DNA of 9,244 bases from Candidatus Aphodoplasma excrementigallinarum (GCA_018713805.1 DVOF01000065.1:1-9244), one strand, 5' to 3'; shown: positions 1 through 6,167, counted from the first letter of the stretch. Notes: a model not told the origin generated them from the sequence alone. A program made the numbers and translations.

Positions 1-225
1 GTTATATATTCATATAATATCCATACACAGGAAACATATCAGACGCTTTTCTATTGTTCAAATTGGGGAAGTGTAGATGACTTTAAGCTAAAGGAAAAGC
101 GGGAAGATGGGACTACGGTTTTAAGCTGCAAATTTTTAACAACGGGACCTACATTTCAGGGTGAGATCACATTTGACCGCAATACAAATATGTTCAGCGA
201 CCCAGTGCATGAAATAGAAATCTAA
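1..225 (+). CDS. C-terminal fragment of an unrecognised protein
   Basis: An open frame enters from the left edge in frame 1 and runs 74 codons to a TAA at 223-225; its start lies outside the window. I do not recognise the family. The visible tail is polar, with many Thr, Asp, Glu and Lys residues, a KLKEKRED stretch and a closing HEIEI. There is no membrane segment, and its look suggests a beta-rich soluble or exported domain end. By hand count it is about 37 percent GC, clearly lower than the genes to its right, and it uses AT-ending codons (ATA, TTA, CTA, AAT) that they mostly avoid. This could mean horizontal acquisition or simply a weakly expressed accessory gene. The stop codon sits at the foot of the terminator hairpin shared with spoIIR. 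That the frame is coding is inferred from its openness to the edge and from the placement of the terminator. Confidence 0.6.
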   Translation, partial: VIYSYNIHTQETYQTLFYCSNWGSVDDFKLKEKREDGTTVLSCKFLTTGPTFQGEITFDRNTNMFSDPVHEIEI

Positions 226-253
226 AAAGCCGGGCTGTTCAGCCCGGCTTTTT
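224..253. terminator. Bidirectional intrinsic terminator between convergent genes
   Basis: A perfect 13-bp stem (224-236 with 241-253) closes a GTTC loop. The core is GCCGGGCT/AGCCCGGC, flanked by five A on the left and five T on the right, so it works as hairpin plus T-tract on either strand. It ends the unrecognised + strand gene (stop 223-225) and spoIIR (stop 252-254 on the - strand). Both stop codons fall partly inside the stem. Confidence 0.93.
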
Positions 254-875
254 AACCACGGAGAAAGTCAAAGATCTCCAATATTTTAAACTTAAACTGC
301 ACCGGCAGGTCGCCGTCCTCGTCTGCACCGTCTGTAATCAGCGCATAATTTTCCTCGCCGAGCGACGATTTCAGCGTATCCTGGCTCTCCTGTGACGCGC
401 TCCCCTCGACTGAGCCGGTAAAGCACAGCGGCGGATACATTACGCACCACCAATTCTGCCCGCTTCCGCTGCCAAGCACAATCCGCAGCGCGCGGTAATT
501 GCCGGGCGGGAGCGTGATGTTTTCATAGTGCTTGACAGGGAAATGCACCTCTCCGATCGACGCCTGCGCCTGGTAGGAAAACCCATTCTCCTTCAGGACG
601 CGGTTTGCGGTCTCTACTGCGCGGCCAAGGTTATCCTGCATGATCTGTTCCGCCTGCGCAGGGCTCTGCGCCGCTTGCAGGCAGTCCGAAAATTCCTCGA
701 TGATCGCGTCGCGCACCTTTAACTTTACGGCCTGGTCGCCGTCGCTGTCACTGTTAGCAACGATGTGGAGACGCACGACGCTGGAAGCGATTTCATGCTG
801 CGTTTCATCGGCATACGCCATGGCAAACATCGACACGACCAATCCAAACAACAGGGCAATGGCAAGCTTTCTCAT
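252..875 (-). CDS. spoIIR: Stage II sporulation protein R (SpoIIR)
   Basis: SpoIIR is the forespore-made secreted signal that triggers SpoIIGA-dependent processing of pro-sigma-E in the mother cell. The 207-residue product has a secretion signal (about residues 1-22, MRKLAIALLF then a hydrophobic core ending AMAYA). It then shows the family hallmark VVRLHIVANSDSD (33-45), followed by KLKVRDAI, an LPPGNYRALRI segment, and the second hallmark GQNWWCVMYPPLCF (139-152). Length and order are normal. I chose the ATG at 873-875 because a GGAAGG ribosome site (885-890) lies 9 bases upstream. An in-frame ATG at 929 would add 18 residues ahead of the signal peptide and has no good ribosome site. Family knowledge says spoIIR is transcribed by sigma-F in the forespore; I could not pick out a convincing sigma-F promoter in the 70 bases before it. 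It is the second gene on this strand after the membrane protein at 946-1692. Confidence 0.93.
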   Translation of the reverse strand: MRKLAIALLFGLVVSMFAMAYADETQHEIASSVVRLHIVANSDSDGDQAVKLKVRDAIIEEFSDCLQAAQSPAQAEQIMQDNLGRAVETANRVLKENGFSYQAQASIGEVHFPVKHYENITLPPGNYRALRIVLGSGSGQNWWCVMYPPLCFTGSVEGSASQESQDTLKSSLGEENYALITDGADEDGDLPVQFKFKILEIFDFLRG

Positions 876-945
876 GAACAACAACCTTCCTTTTATGTAG
901 TCAAAGGAAGTATGGACAGGAAGATTCAAGCTTATACCTGCTTAT

Positions 946-1692
946 TTAATTTTCTTCCTCCGGCGCACCGGCTTTCCTCCGCTTCAGCAGCAGGCTATCA
1001 ATCCAGCCTTTCTTGAATTTAAGGGAAATATAACCGATCACCGAAATCACAATCGCCCCTGCCGCATCGACAAACAAATCCTTCATCGTGTCGATTAGCG
1101 CGGCCCGCCCGACGAGCGGCTCGCCCGATTCAAGGGCGAACTTCTGCATATTTGTCTGCAAAATCCCGTCGCATATAAATTCATAAAACTCCCACAGTAC
1201 GCCAAGCGTCATACCAAAGCAAAAGGTAAACACAGCGATGAACGCCGGGCTGAGGTTGACCGGGATGCGCTCCGTTTTATTTAAAAACGTAATAAACGAA
1301 AACCCGAGCGAGCCGAGCATCGCGCCGCTGAACGTGTGGAGGATCGTGTCCCAATGGGGGACCTCATAATAAAACCGCCGCACCTCGCCCAGAAAGATCG
1401 CGCAGTACAAAAACACGGCATACACGATGATCATAAAGGAAGGGATGACAAGGTGCGCGCGCTTGCGCAGGATACTGGGCAGAAACATGGCCAGGACGCC
1501 GAGGATGCACTGCGCCAGCATCAGCACATAGTCGCCCTTGACGCGCTGGTATGGCGAAACGCCATCCGCCACGGACGGGGAATAGACGATCTCAAGGACA
1601 ACGTAGCCGATGGAGAGCAGGAGTGTTACAAATACAAACCACCAGATAAGCTTTTGCATTTGCAAATTTCGTTTTTTGTTTTTCTGTTTCAC
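946..1692 (-). CDS. Six-helix membrane protein, YjdF/DUF2238-like
   Basis: A 248-residue integral membrane protein with about six hydrophobic segments (roughly residues 15-37, 54-75, 81-102, 116-137, 148-174, 206-224) and basic ends. Conserved-looking polar motifs sit at the helix edges: HWDTILHTFSG (113-123), WEFYEF (167-172) and DTMKDLFVDAAGA (201-213). This pattern of His/Asp/Glu motifs in a small polytopic protein matches the YjdF/DUF2238 group of predicted inner-membrane proteins, whose biochemical role is unknown. The family assignment is from memory of the motifs and is not certain. The start is the GTG at 1690-1692, because GGAGG lies 8 bases ahead; an ATG four bases earlier is in another frame and gives only a short dead-end peptide. 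The gene lies upstream of spoIIR on the same strand with about 70 bases between the coding regions, so partial cotranscription is possible. Putative promoters lie at about 1727-1732 and 1826-1831. Confidence 0.75.
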   Translation of the reverse strand: MKQKNKKRNLQMQKLIWWFVFVTLLLSIGYVVLEIVYSPSVADGVSPYQRVKGDYVLMLAQCILGVLAMFLPSILRKRAHLVIPSFMIIVYAVFLYCAIFLGEVRRFYYEVPHWDTILHTFSGAMLGSLGFSFITFLNKTERIPVNLSPAFIAVFTFCFGMTLGVLWEFYEFICDGILQTNMQKFALESGEPLVGRAALIDTMKDLFVDAAGAIVISVIGYISLKFKKGWIDSLLLKRRKAGAPEEEN

Positions 1693-1718
1693 CCATTCGT
1701 CCTCCTACAAAGAAATAA

Positions 1719-1734
1719 TTGTGCTTATTATACC
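1719..1734 (-). promoter_or_regulatory. Putative -10 region of the membrane-protein gene (repeat copy A)
   Basis: Read on the - strand this is GGTATAATAAGCACAA. It contains a perfect TATAAT -10 box (1727-1732), placed so that transcription would start near 1720, about 28 bases before the GTG start at 1692. A good -35 box is not visible: the expected place is occupied by the palindrome at 1748-1761, which suggests that an activator or repressor could act there. The same 16 bases recur with one mismatch at 1818-1833. The promoter role is inferred from position and the -10 match only. Confidence 0.5.
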
Positions 1735-1747
1735 AAAGAAACGAACC

Positions 1748-1761
1748 GCGAACCGGTTCGC
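1748..1761. promoter_or_regulatory. 14-bp perfect palindrome, candidate operator
   Basis: GCGAACCGGTTCGC is its own reverse complement, and an extra half-site CGAACC lies just to its left (1742-1747). It covers the position where the -35 element of the putative - strand promoter would be. A dimeric repressor or activator binding here would control the membrane-protein gene. No regulator can be named from the sequence. Confidence 0.4.
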
Positions 1762-1774
1762 AACACGCGGGTCC

Positions 1775-1828
1775 AATAAACACAATGGCGCAAAAGCCGG
1801 GGGCTTTTGAACGTGAGTTGTGTTTATT
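1775..1828. repeat. Nested inverted repeat, 11-bp outer and 8-bp inner arms
   Basis: The outer arms AATAAACACAA (1775-1785) and TTGTGTTTATT (1818-1828) are perfect reverse complements. The inner arms CAAAAGCC (1791-1798) and GGCTTTTG (1802-1809) enclose a GGG loop. Both pairs are centred near 1800-1802, so the whole 54 bases could form one long interrupted hairpin. The left outer arm is also nearly complementary (10 of 11) to 1719-1729, so it has two possible partners. It has no T-tract typical of an intrinsic terminator. Confidence 0.7.
1786..1795 (+). repeat. 10-base direct repeat TGGCGCAAAA, copy 1
   Basis: TGGCGCAAAA occurs here and again identically at 1839-1848, 53 bases downstream. 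In each case it lies close to a TTGTGTTTATT element or its complement. This suggests a partly duplicated regulatory unit rather than chance, although a 10-base match alone is weak. Confidence 0.5.
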
Positions 1829-1833
1829 ATACC
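1818..1833 (-). promoter_or_regulatory. Second putative -10 region, near-identical repeat copy B
   Basis: On the - strand this is GGTATAATAAACACAA, matching copy A at 1719-1734 in 15 of 16 positions. It carries a perfect TATAAT (1826-1831). A start near 1819 would give a leader of roughly 125 bases before the GTG at 1692. The upstream -35 sequence is poor. Because both copies keep the bases AARCACAA downstream of the -10 box, that stretch may be a protein site over the start point. Confidence 0.35.
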
Positions 1834-1838
1834 GTATT

Positions 1839-1848
1839 TGGCGCAAAA
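1839..1848 (+). repeat. 10-base direct repeat TGGCGCAAAA, copy 2
   Basis: Identical to the copy at 1786-1795. It lies just past repeat copy B (1818-1833), upstream of its putative - strand -10 box. Confidence 0.5.
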
Positions 1849-1937
1849 CTTCCAGAGAAAAATAGCGTTTTTGATAGAAATTTTGCCCTGTTTGCAGAAT
1901 TTTTGAACCGAAAAGGGCAGGGATTAGAAAAAAACTA

Positions 1938-1966
1938 TGGAAAAACTATCAGTCCTATTGTATAAT
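1938..1966 (+). promoter_or_regulatory. Sigma-A-like promoter of the CAP-protein/aro gene set
   Basis: TGGAAA (1938-1943, four of six matches to TTGACA) and a perfect TATAAT (1961-1966) are separated by 17 bases. Transcription would begin near 1973, about 24 bases before the ATG at 1997. A second TATAAT at 1978-1983 is too close to the ribosome site to be used easily. The ribosome site is AGGGGG at 1984-1989, 7 bases from the ATG. Confidence 0.65.
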
Positions 1967-1996
1967 ATAAAATAGATTATAATAGGGGGAAGGACG

Positions 1997-3244
1997 ATGC
2001 CTAAGCGGATTTTTGCCTGCTGCCTGCTCCTGTGTGCCCTGTCCGGGCTTGGGTTTGGCTATGCCGCCGCAGGTGCGGACACCGCAGAACCGGTGATCGA
2101 GCGCAGCGACATTGGAATATTTCTAAACGGCACATATCAGACGGACAGTGCGGCGCGCGGCGTGCTGGTGGGTGCGCGCACGCTCGTGCCGCTGCGCTTC
2201 ATCAGCGAAAGCCTGGGTGCGGACGTCGCATGGGAGGAAGCGACACAGACGGTCACGGTCACAAGCGGGGCTGTCACAAACGTGGTACGGATTGGCGAGT
2301 ACAGCGCGCAGAAAACGGCAGATGGAAGCACACAGACCATATCGCTTGACGCGTGTCCTATGCTGATTGACGACCGTACTTATGTTCCGGTGCGCTACAT
2401 TGCCGAAAGTATGGACCGGCTTGTGGACTGGAGCAGCGCGCAGAACGCTGTGCTAATCTGCGACGCGCCGGCGGTTGTGTGGAATGGCGCGGCAGTTTCT
2501 TTTTCGGACGGCATGGACGGCGTGCGGGAGGCGTACGGTGAGCCGGAGGAGGCGTTTGACTCCGGAAAGGGATTTAATTGGTATGTCTATCATGCAAACA
2601 CGCCCGATTTGATGCTTTTTGGGGAGAAGGATGGCGCGATTACGGAGTTTTTCTCCCTTAGTGACGGGGCAGAGTTTAACGCGGTGGTGCTGTCATCTTT
2701 GACAAAGGAGGAGCTGGCGCAGCGTTCTACGCCGCTGGTTGAGTTTTTCTACGACGACATTGGCGCGCGCTACGGCGGGGTTTACTTTTCCACGCAGGGA
2801 AAAGCCAATATGGCGTATGACCCCACGGAAACGGAGGAAGAAATCGCAGCGGCGGAGAGCCGTGTGATCGAGCTTGTGACGAACGCGTTGCGCGCAAAAT
2901 ACGCAGGCCTTGCGCCGCTTGTGCGCGACGAGGCTGCGGCATCTGCCGCGCGTAAGCACTGTACGGATATGCAGGTAAACGGCTATTTCGGCCACACCGG
3001 GCTGGACGGCTCCAGGCCGTCGGAGCGCTATGAGCGCGAGAGCGGCGCGCAGCAGTGGAGCAAACTGGGGGAAAACCTTGCCCTTAACAAAAACGCTTTC
3101 TCCGCGTGCTTTGCGTGGCTCAACTCCGCGCCGCACCGGGAGTGTATGCTTGACGGCGAGTACGGTTATCTCGGCGTTGGGGCGGACTACACGAACCGGG
3201 ACAAGCGGGAGAATTACTACGGACAAATTTATGTGAAAAATTAA
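1997..3244 (+). CDS. Exported copper-amine-oxidase-stalk and CAP-domain protein
   Basis: A 415-residue secreted protein. Residues 1-27 are a signal peptide (basic MPKR, hydrophobic core, probable cleavage near AAAGA). Residues about 35-155 form a copper amine oxidase N-terminal-type stalk domain, recognised by two repeats: RTLVPLRFISESLGADVAW (61-79) and RTYVPVRYIAESMDRLVDW (127-145). A middle part (about 160-275) resembles the CAP-associated domain found in B. subtilis YlbC-like proteins. Residues about 283-415 are a CAP/SCP domain (PF00188 type) with the expected His333 (FGHTG), Glu359 (LGENLA) and His380 (SAPHRECM) near the usual cavity. The stalk repeats in Firmicutes are thought to be cell-surface modules rather than copper enzymes. 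CAP domains in spore formers include coat and surface proteins, but the activity of this one is unknown. Three cysteines (322, 371, 383) in an exported domain are slightly unusual. aroE follows after only 18 bases, so cotranscription is likely. Confidence 0.88.
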   Translation: MPKRIFACCLLLCALSGLGFGYAAAGADTAEPVIERSDIGIFLNGTYQTDSAARGVLVGARTLVPLRFISESLGADVAWEEATQTVTVTSGAVTNVVRIGEYSAQKTADGSTQTISLDACPMLIDDRTYVPVRYIAESMDRLVDWSSAQNAVLICDAPAVVWNGAAVSFSDGMDGVREAYGEPEEAFDSGKGFNWYVYHANTPDLMLFGEKDGAITEFFSLSDGAEFNAVVLSSLTKEELAQRSTPLVEFFYDDIGARYGGVYFSTQGKANMAYDPTETEEEIAAAESRVIELVTNALRAKYAGLAPLVRDEAAASAARKHCTDMQVNGYFGHTGLDGSRPSERYERESGAQQWSKLGENLALNKNAFSACFAWLNSAPHRECMLDGEYGYLGVGADYTNRDKRENYYGQIYVKN

Positions 3245-3262
3245 AGACAGGAGCAGAAACAA

Positions 3263-4105
3263 ATGAGAGAAATCGACGGGCACACGAAGCTTCTGGGGCT
3301 GATGGGGTATCCGGTGGAGCACACCTATTCGCCGCAGATGCACAACTATATTTCGCAGGTGTACGGGCGCAACTACGCATATGCGGCGCTGCCGGTCCTG
3401 CCGGGGCAGCTCGGCGACGCGGTGCGCGGCCTGAAGGCGCTCAATTTCGCGGGCGTGAACGTGACGGCACCATACAAGGTCGAGGTCATGCAGTATTTAG
3501 ACGAGATTGCGCCGGACGCAAAGATGTACGGTTCGGTCAACACGGTCAAGTATGAAAACGGGAGGCTGTACGGCTACAACACGGACGCGGACGGGTTTTA
3601 CCTGTCGCTTGTAAACGGCGGCGCGCCGATTATTGGCAAGGATTTGCTGATTTTAGGAGCCGGGGGCGCGGCGCGCCCAATCTGTATCAAATTTGCCATG
3701 CTCGGTGCAAAGAGCATTACAATCCTGAACCGGACGCAGAAAAACGCGGACGCGCTCGCTGAATTTGTAAAGGAAGCGTGCGGGTACGAAGTGCATACAA
3801 AGCGCGAACACGCGCGCTACGACGTGGTGATGAACACCACGTCGGCAGGCATGGAGCCGGATATTGACGCATGCCCCATCAGCGACTTTTCGTTTGTGGA
3901 CGGCGACACCGCGGCGGCGGATATGATCTATAACCCGCCGGAGACGGTCTTTCTCAGAAAGATGAAGGAGCACGGCGCACGCGTCTGCATCAACGGGCTG
4001 GGAATGCTGATTTATCAGGGGATCGTGGCGTATGAGATTTTCACGGGGGAAAAGATCGACCATGCCATTTACGACGATATCAAACGCGAGGTGTTCGGGC
4101 TGTGA
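3263..4105 (+). CDS. aroE: Shikimate dehydrogenase (NADP+)
   Basis: The enzyme reversibly reduces 3-dehydroshikimate to shikimate with NADPH, the fourth step towards chorismate, in the cytoplasm. The 280-residue product has the full family set. GYPVEHTYSP (15-24) is the substrate-binding segment. NVTAPYK (66-72) ends in the catalytic Lys72, which is paired with Asp108 in GYNTDADG; Asn93 lies in GSVNTV. The nucleotide fold shows GAGGAAR (132-138) and the NADP-selecting NRT (156-158). NTTSAGM, YNPPETVFL and the closing NGLGMLIYQG (with its substrate-contacting Gln) complete the pattern. Length is typical. The ATG at 3263 has AGGAG at 3249-3253, 9 bases upstream. The last codons overlap the start of aroK by four bases (GTGA), which implies translational coupling. 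Confidence 0.97.
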   Translation: MREIDGHTKLLGLMGYPVEHTYSPQMHNYISQVYGRNYAYAALPVLPGQLGDAVRGLKALNFAGVNVTAPYKVEVMQYLDEIAPDAKMYGSVNTVKYENGRLYGYNTDADGFYLSLVNGGAPIIGKDLLILGAGGAARPICIKFAMLGAKSITILNRTQKNADALAEFVKEACGYEVHTKREHARYDVVMNTTSAGMEPDIDACPISDFSFVDGDTAAADMIYNPPETVFLRKMKEHGARVCINGLGMLIYQGIVAYEIFTGEKIDHAIYDDIKREVFGL

Positions 4106-4608
4106 AAAACATTGTATTGACAGGATTTATGGGAACGGGAAAGACGACAGTGGGACGGCTTCTGGCAAGGAAGCTCGGCAGGCGGTTCCTCGATACGGAT
4201 GAAATGATCGAAGAGAAGGAGAACCGGCGCATCGTCGATATCTTCGCACAGGATGGCGAGGCGTATTTCCGCGCGGTGGAGCGGCAGGCGGTGTCAAAGG
4301 CGAGCGCGCTGCCGAACTGCGTCATCGCGACGGGCGGCGGCGTTGTGCTCGACCAGAGGAACATGGAGCGCCTGCGGGAAAACGGCGTGATTGTCAATTT
4401 GCATGCCCCGCTGGAGCTGGTGTTGGAGCGTACGGCAGGCGGGGGCGGACGCCCGCTTCTTGACGACCAGACGCGCGACCAGGTGGCGAAGCGGATGGAA
4501 GAGCGCGCGCCGTATTACGACGACAACGACTTCCGGGTCGAGATCGAGGGGAAAAGCCCCATGGCTGTGGCGGACAGTATCATCAAACACTATAAAAACT
4601 TCATGTAG
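4102..4608 (+). CDS. aroK: Shikimate kinase
   Basis: Phosphorylates shikimate at the 3-hydroxyl using ATP, the step directly after AroE. The 168-residue protein has a Walker A loop GFMGTGKTTVG (8-18) with Lys14 and Thr15. The substrate-binding DTD (31-33), Arg57 in EAYFRAVE, the glycine triplet of ATGGG (76-80) and a lid-region RPLL with Arg117 are all present. Size and motif order are normal. The start is a GTG at 4102-4104 overlapping the aroE stop (TGA 4103-4105). Its own ribosome site is weak (GAGGTG about 10 bases upstream), so translation probably relies on ribosomes finishing aroE. About 47 bases separate its stop from aroQ. Confidence 0.96.
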   Translation: MKNIVLTGFMGTGKTTVGRLLARKLGRRFLDTDEMIEEKENRRIVDIFAQDGEAYFRAVERQAVSKASALPNCVIATGGGVVLDQRNMERLRENGVIVNLHAPLELVLERTAGGGGRPLLDDQTRDQVAKRMEERAPYYDDNDFRVEIEGKSPMAVADSIIKHYKNFM

Positions 4609-4655
4609 GCGGCGCTCGGCGGCGCCGAATATTTTGCAAGAAAGCGGTGAAAGCT

Positions 4656-5093
4656 ATGAAAAAGAAATTTTTGCTTGTGAACGGGCCGAACCTGAACCTG
4701 CTTGGCGTGCGTGAGCCGGGGGTTTACGGCTCCGACTCGCTTGAGACAATCAACGCGGAGGTGGCGGCGCGCGCATCTGAGCTTGGATGCGAGGTCGACT
4801 TTTTCCAGTCGAACAGCGAGGGCGGTATCGTCGACAAGCTGCACAGCGCGATGGGCGTCTATGACGGCATTGTGATTAACCCGGGCGCATATACGCACTA
4901 CAGCATTGCCATCCGCGATGCGATTGCAGCCATCAAGCTGCCGGCGGTGGAGGTGCACCTTTCCAATGTGTATGGGCGGGAGGAGTTCCGCCATACGTCC
5001 GTGATTGCGCCCGTATGCGTGGGGCAGATTGCAGGGCTTGGCAAAATCGGGTACCGCCTCGCGCTGGAAGCACTGTTGGAGGTGACAGCGTGA
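4656..5093 (+). CDS. aroQ: Type II 3-dehydroquinate dehydratase
   Basis: Dehydrates 3-dehydroquinate to 3-dehydroshikimate, the substrate of AroE, by the anti-elimination mechanism of the dodecameric type II class. The 145-residue protein keeps the known active-site residues at the same numbers as the M. tuberculosis enzyme: Arg19 and Tyr24 in the flexible lid (GVREPGVYG), Asn75 and His81 in INPGAYTHYS, His101 in EVHLSN, and Arg112 in the segment REEFRHTS. The QSNSEG motif (51-56) has Ser where many homologues have His, a known kind of variation. I prefer the ATG at 4656, with GGTGA 5 bases upstream, over a GTG at 4647, because it gives the usual N-terminus (MKKKFLLVNGPNLNLLG). Its stop overlaps the following peptidase gene by GTGA. 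A GC-rich 47-base gap with a small imperfect hairpin separates it from aroK. Confidence 0.96.
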   Translation: MKKKFLLVNGPNLNLLGVREPGVYGSDSLETINAEVAARASELGCEVDFFQSNSEGGIVDKLHSAMGVYDGIVINPGAYTHYSIAIRDAIAAIKLPAVEVHLSNVYGREEFRHTSVIAPVCVGQIAGLGKIGYRLALEALLEVTA

Positions 5094-6130
5094 ACGGCAG
5101 ATGTAAGAAGTTGGCGCGCACGCTACGGGAGGATGAGGCGTTTTTCGTCACAAGCCCGGCAAATGTGTTTTACCTGAGCGGCTTTTCCGGCGAGGGCATG
5201 CTGCTCATTGCGCCGGACGAAGCGGTGCTGATTACGGATTTCCGCTACATTGAGGATGCGCAAACCCGGGCGGAGGGCTTTGCGGTGGAAGACATTGCCC
5301 GGGGAATCTGGCAGATTGTGCCGGAACATATCCATACATTTTATATTGAAGAGGAACATATGACGGTGGCACAGCTGCGCAAATATGGGCGCCCCGGCCT
5401 TCGTCTTGCCGACGGCGGCGGGAAAGCAATCGGTGCGCTGCGGCTTTTTAAGGAACCGGGAGAGGTTGAAAAGATCACAAAGGCGGCCGACATTGCCACG
5501 GCGGCGTTTGAGCGGGTGATCGACCTGATGAAGGCCGGCGTATCGGAGCGCGAGCTGGCGCTGGAGTTTGAGTATCAGGTCAAAAGGGCGGGCGCAAGCG
5601 GCGTATCGTTCGACACCATTGTTGCGTCGGGGCCGAACTCCTCCATGCCGCATGCCTCGGTGTCGTCGCGCACGCTGCAACAAGGCGATTTTGTCACGAT
5701 GGACTTCGGCTGTGTTTACGAGGGCTATTGTTCCGACATGACGCGCACGGTAGCAATCGGTTCTGTGAGCGGGGAACAGAAGCGCGTGTACGACACGGTT
5801 CTCAAAGCGCAGCTTGCGGCGCTGGACGCCGTAAAATCCGGCGCATCCTGCGCGGCGGTTGATGCGGTGGCGCGCGGTATTATCACAGACGCGGGCTACG
5901 GCGACGCGTTTGGCCACGCGCTCGGGCACGGCGTCGGCGTACAGATTCACGAGGAGCCGCGCCTCTCGGCCCGTTCGGCACAGACGCTGGGCGACGGCAT
6001 GGTTGTCACGGTGGAGCCGGGGATTTATCTTGCGGGGAAATTTGGCGTACGGATTGAGGATTTGGTCGTTGTAAACGGCGAAAAAGCGGTAAATTTGAGC
6101 CATTTTACAAAAGAATTGCTGATTCTTTGA
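5090..6130 (+). CDS. M24-family Xaa-Pro aminopeptidase
   Basis: A cytoplasmic metallopeptidase predicted to remove the N-terminal residue from peptides whose second residue is proline. The 346-residue product has an N-terminal creatinase-like domain (about 1-120; SPANVFYLSGFSGEG, then LITDFRYIEDA). The C-terminal pita-bread domain carries all five metal ligands: Asp205 (MDFG), Asp216 (SDMTRT), His280 (GHALGHGVG), Glu309 (VEPGIY) and Glu323 (RIEDL). The supporting His188 and His287 are also there. The closing SHFTKELLIL is typical of the short Firmicute PepQ/YqhT-like type. The start is GTG at 5090-5092 with GGAGG at 5078-5082; it overlaps the aroQ stop by four bases. The aroQ-peptidase-efp order recurs in Clostridia. 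Substrate class is inferred from the family; a dipeptidase (prolidase) role cannot be excluded. Confidence 0.93.
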   Translation: MNGRCKKLARTLREDEAFFVTSPANVFYLSGFSGEGMLLIAPDEAVLITDFRYIEDAQTRAEGFAVEDIARGIWQIVPEHIHTFYIEEEHMTVAQLRKYGRPGLRLADGGGKAIGALRLFKEPGEVEKITKAADIATAAFERVIDLMKAGVSERELALEFEYQVKRAGASGVSFDTIVASGPNSSMPHASVSSRTLQQGDFVTMDFGCVYEGYCSDMTRTVAIGSVSGEQKRVYDTVLKAQLAALDAVKSGASCAAVDAVARGIITDAGYGDAFGHALGHGVGVQIHEEPRLSARSAQTLGDGMVVTVEPGIYLAGKFGVRIEDLVVVNGEKAVNLSHFTKELLIL

Positions 6131-6138
6131 AAAAAGGC

Positions 6139-6167
6139 TTGTGTTTTTCCAAGTTTTCATATACAAT
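6139..6167 (+). promoter_or_regulatory. Putative promoter of efp
   Basis: TTGTGT (6139-6144) and TACAAT (6162-6167) are separated by 17 bases, in the 104-base gap between the peptidase stop and efp. Transcription would start near 6174, leaving a leader of about 60 bases. The -10 box is good and the -35 box moderate. No clear terminator precedes it, so efp may also be reached by read-through from the aro genes. Confidence 0.5.

Larger units (their letters stand above)
1693..1996. other. Divergent intergenic region with repeats and promoters
   Basis: This 304-base stretch separates the - strand membrane-protein gene from the + strand CAP-protein gene. No coding frame is convincing. Its left half (1719-1848) is packed with short repeats: TTGTGYTTATTATACC twice, an inverted 11-base copy between them, a 14-base perfect palindrome, an 8-bp hairpin and a 10-base direct repeat. 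The right half (about 1850-1960) is AT-rich, with a weak TGCCCT/AGGGCA inverted pair (1884-1889 and 1914-1919), and leads into the + strand promoter. The individual sites are listed separately. Confidence 0.8.

Noticed and set aside
876..929. An 18-residue N-terminal extension of SpoIIR from an ATG at 929
   Set aside because: It would place a polar stretch before a good signal peptide, and the ATG at 875 has a well-placed GGAAGG. The extension is just an open frame.
933..937. GTATA on the - strand as a sigma-F -35 element for spoIIR
   Set aside because: No matching GG-containing -10 element occurs at the right distance, so I did not call a sigma-F promoter.
1592..1696. Alternative ATG at 1696, four bases before the GTG of the membrane-protein gene
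   Set aside because: It opens a different frame that ends after about 35 codons, and the GTG has the better ribosome-site spacing.
2693..3343. A 216-codon open frame antisense to the CAP-protein gene
   Set aside because: Arg/Val/His-rich product without motifs, opposite a clear CAP domain and the aroE start.
6131..6160. Weak CTTG/CAAG hairpin after the peptidase gene as a terminator
   Set aside because: The stem is only four pairs before a bulge and lacks a clean T-tract; the same bases are better read as the efp promoter.
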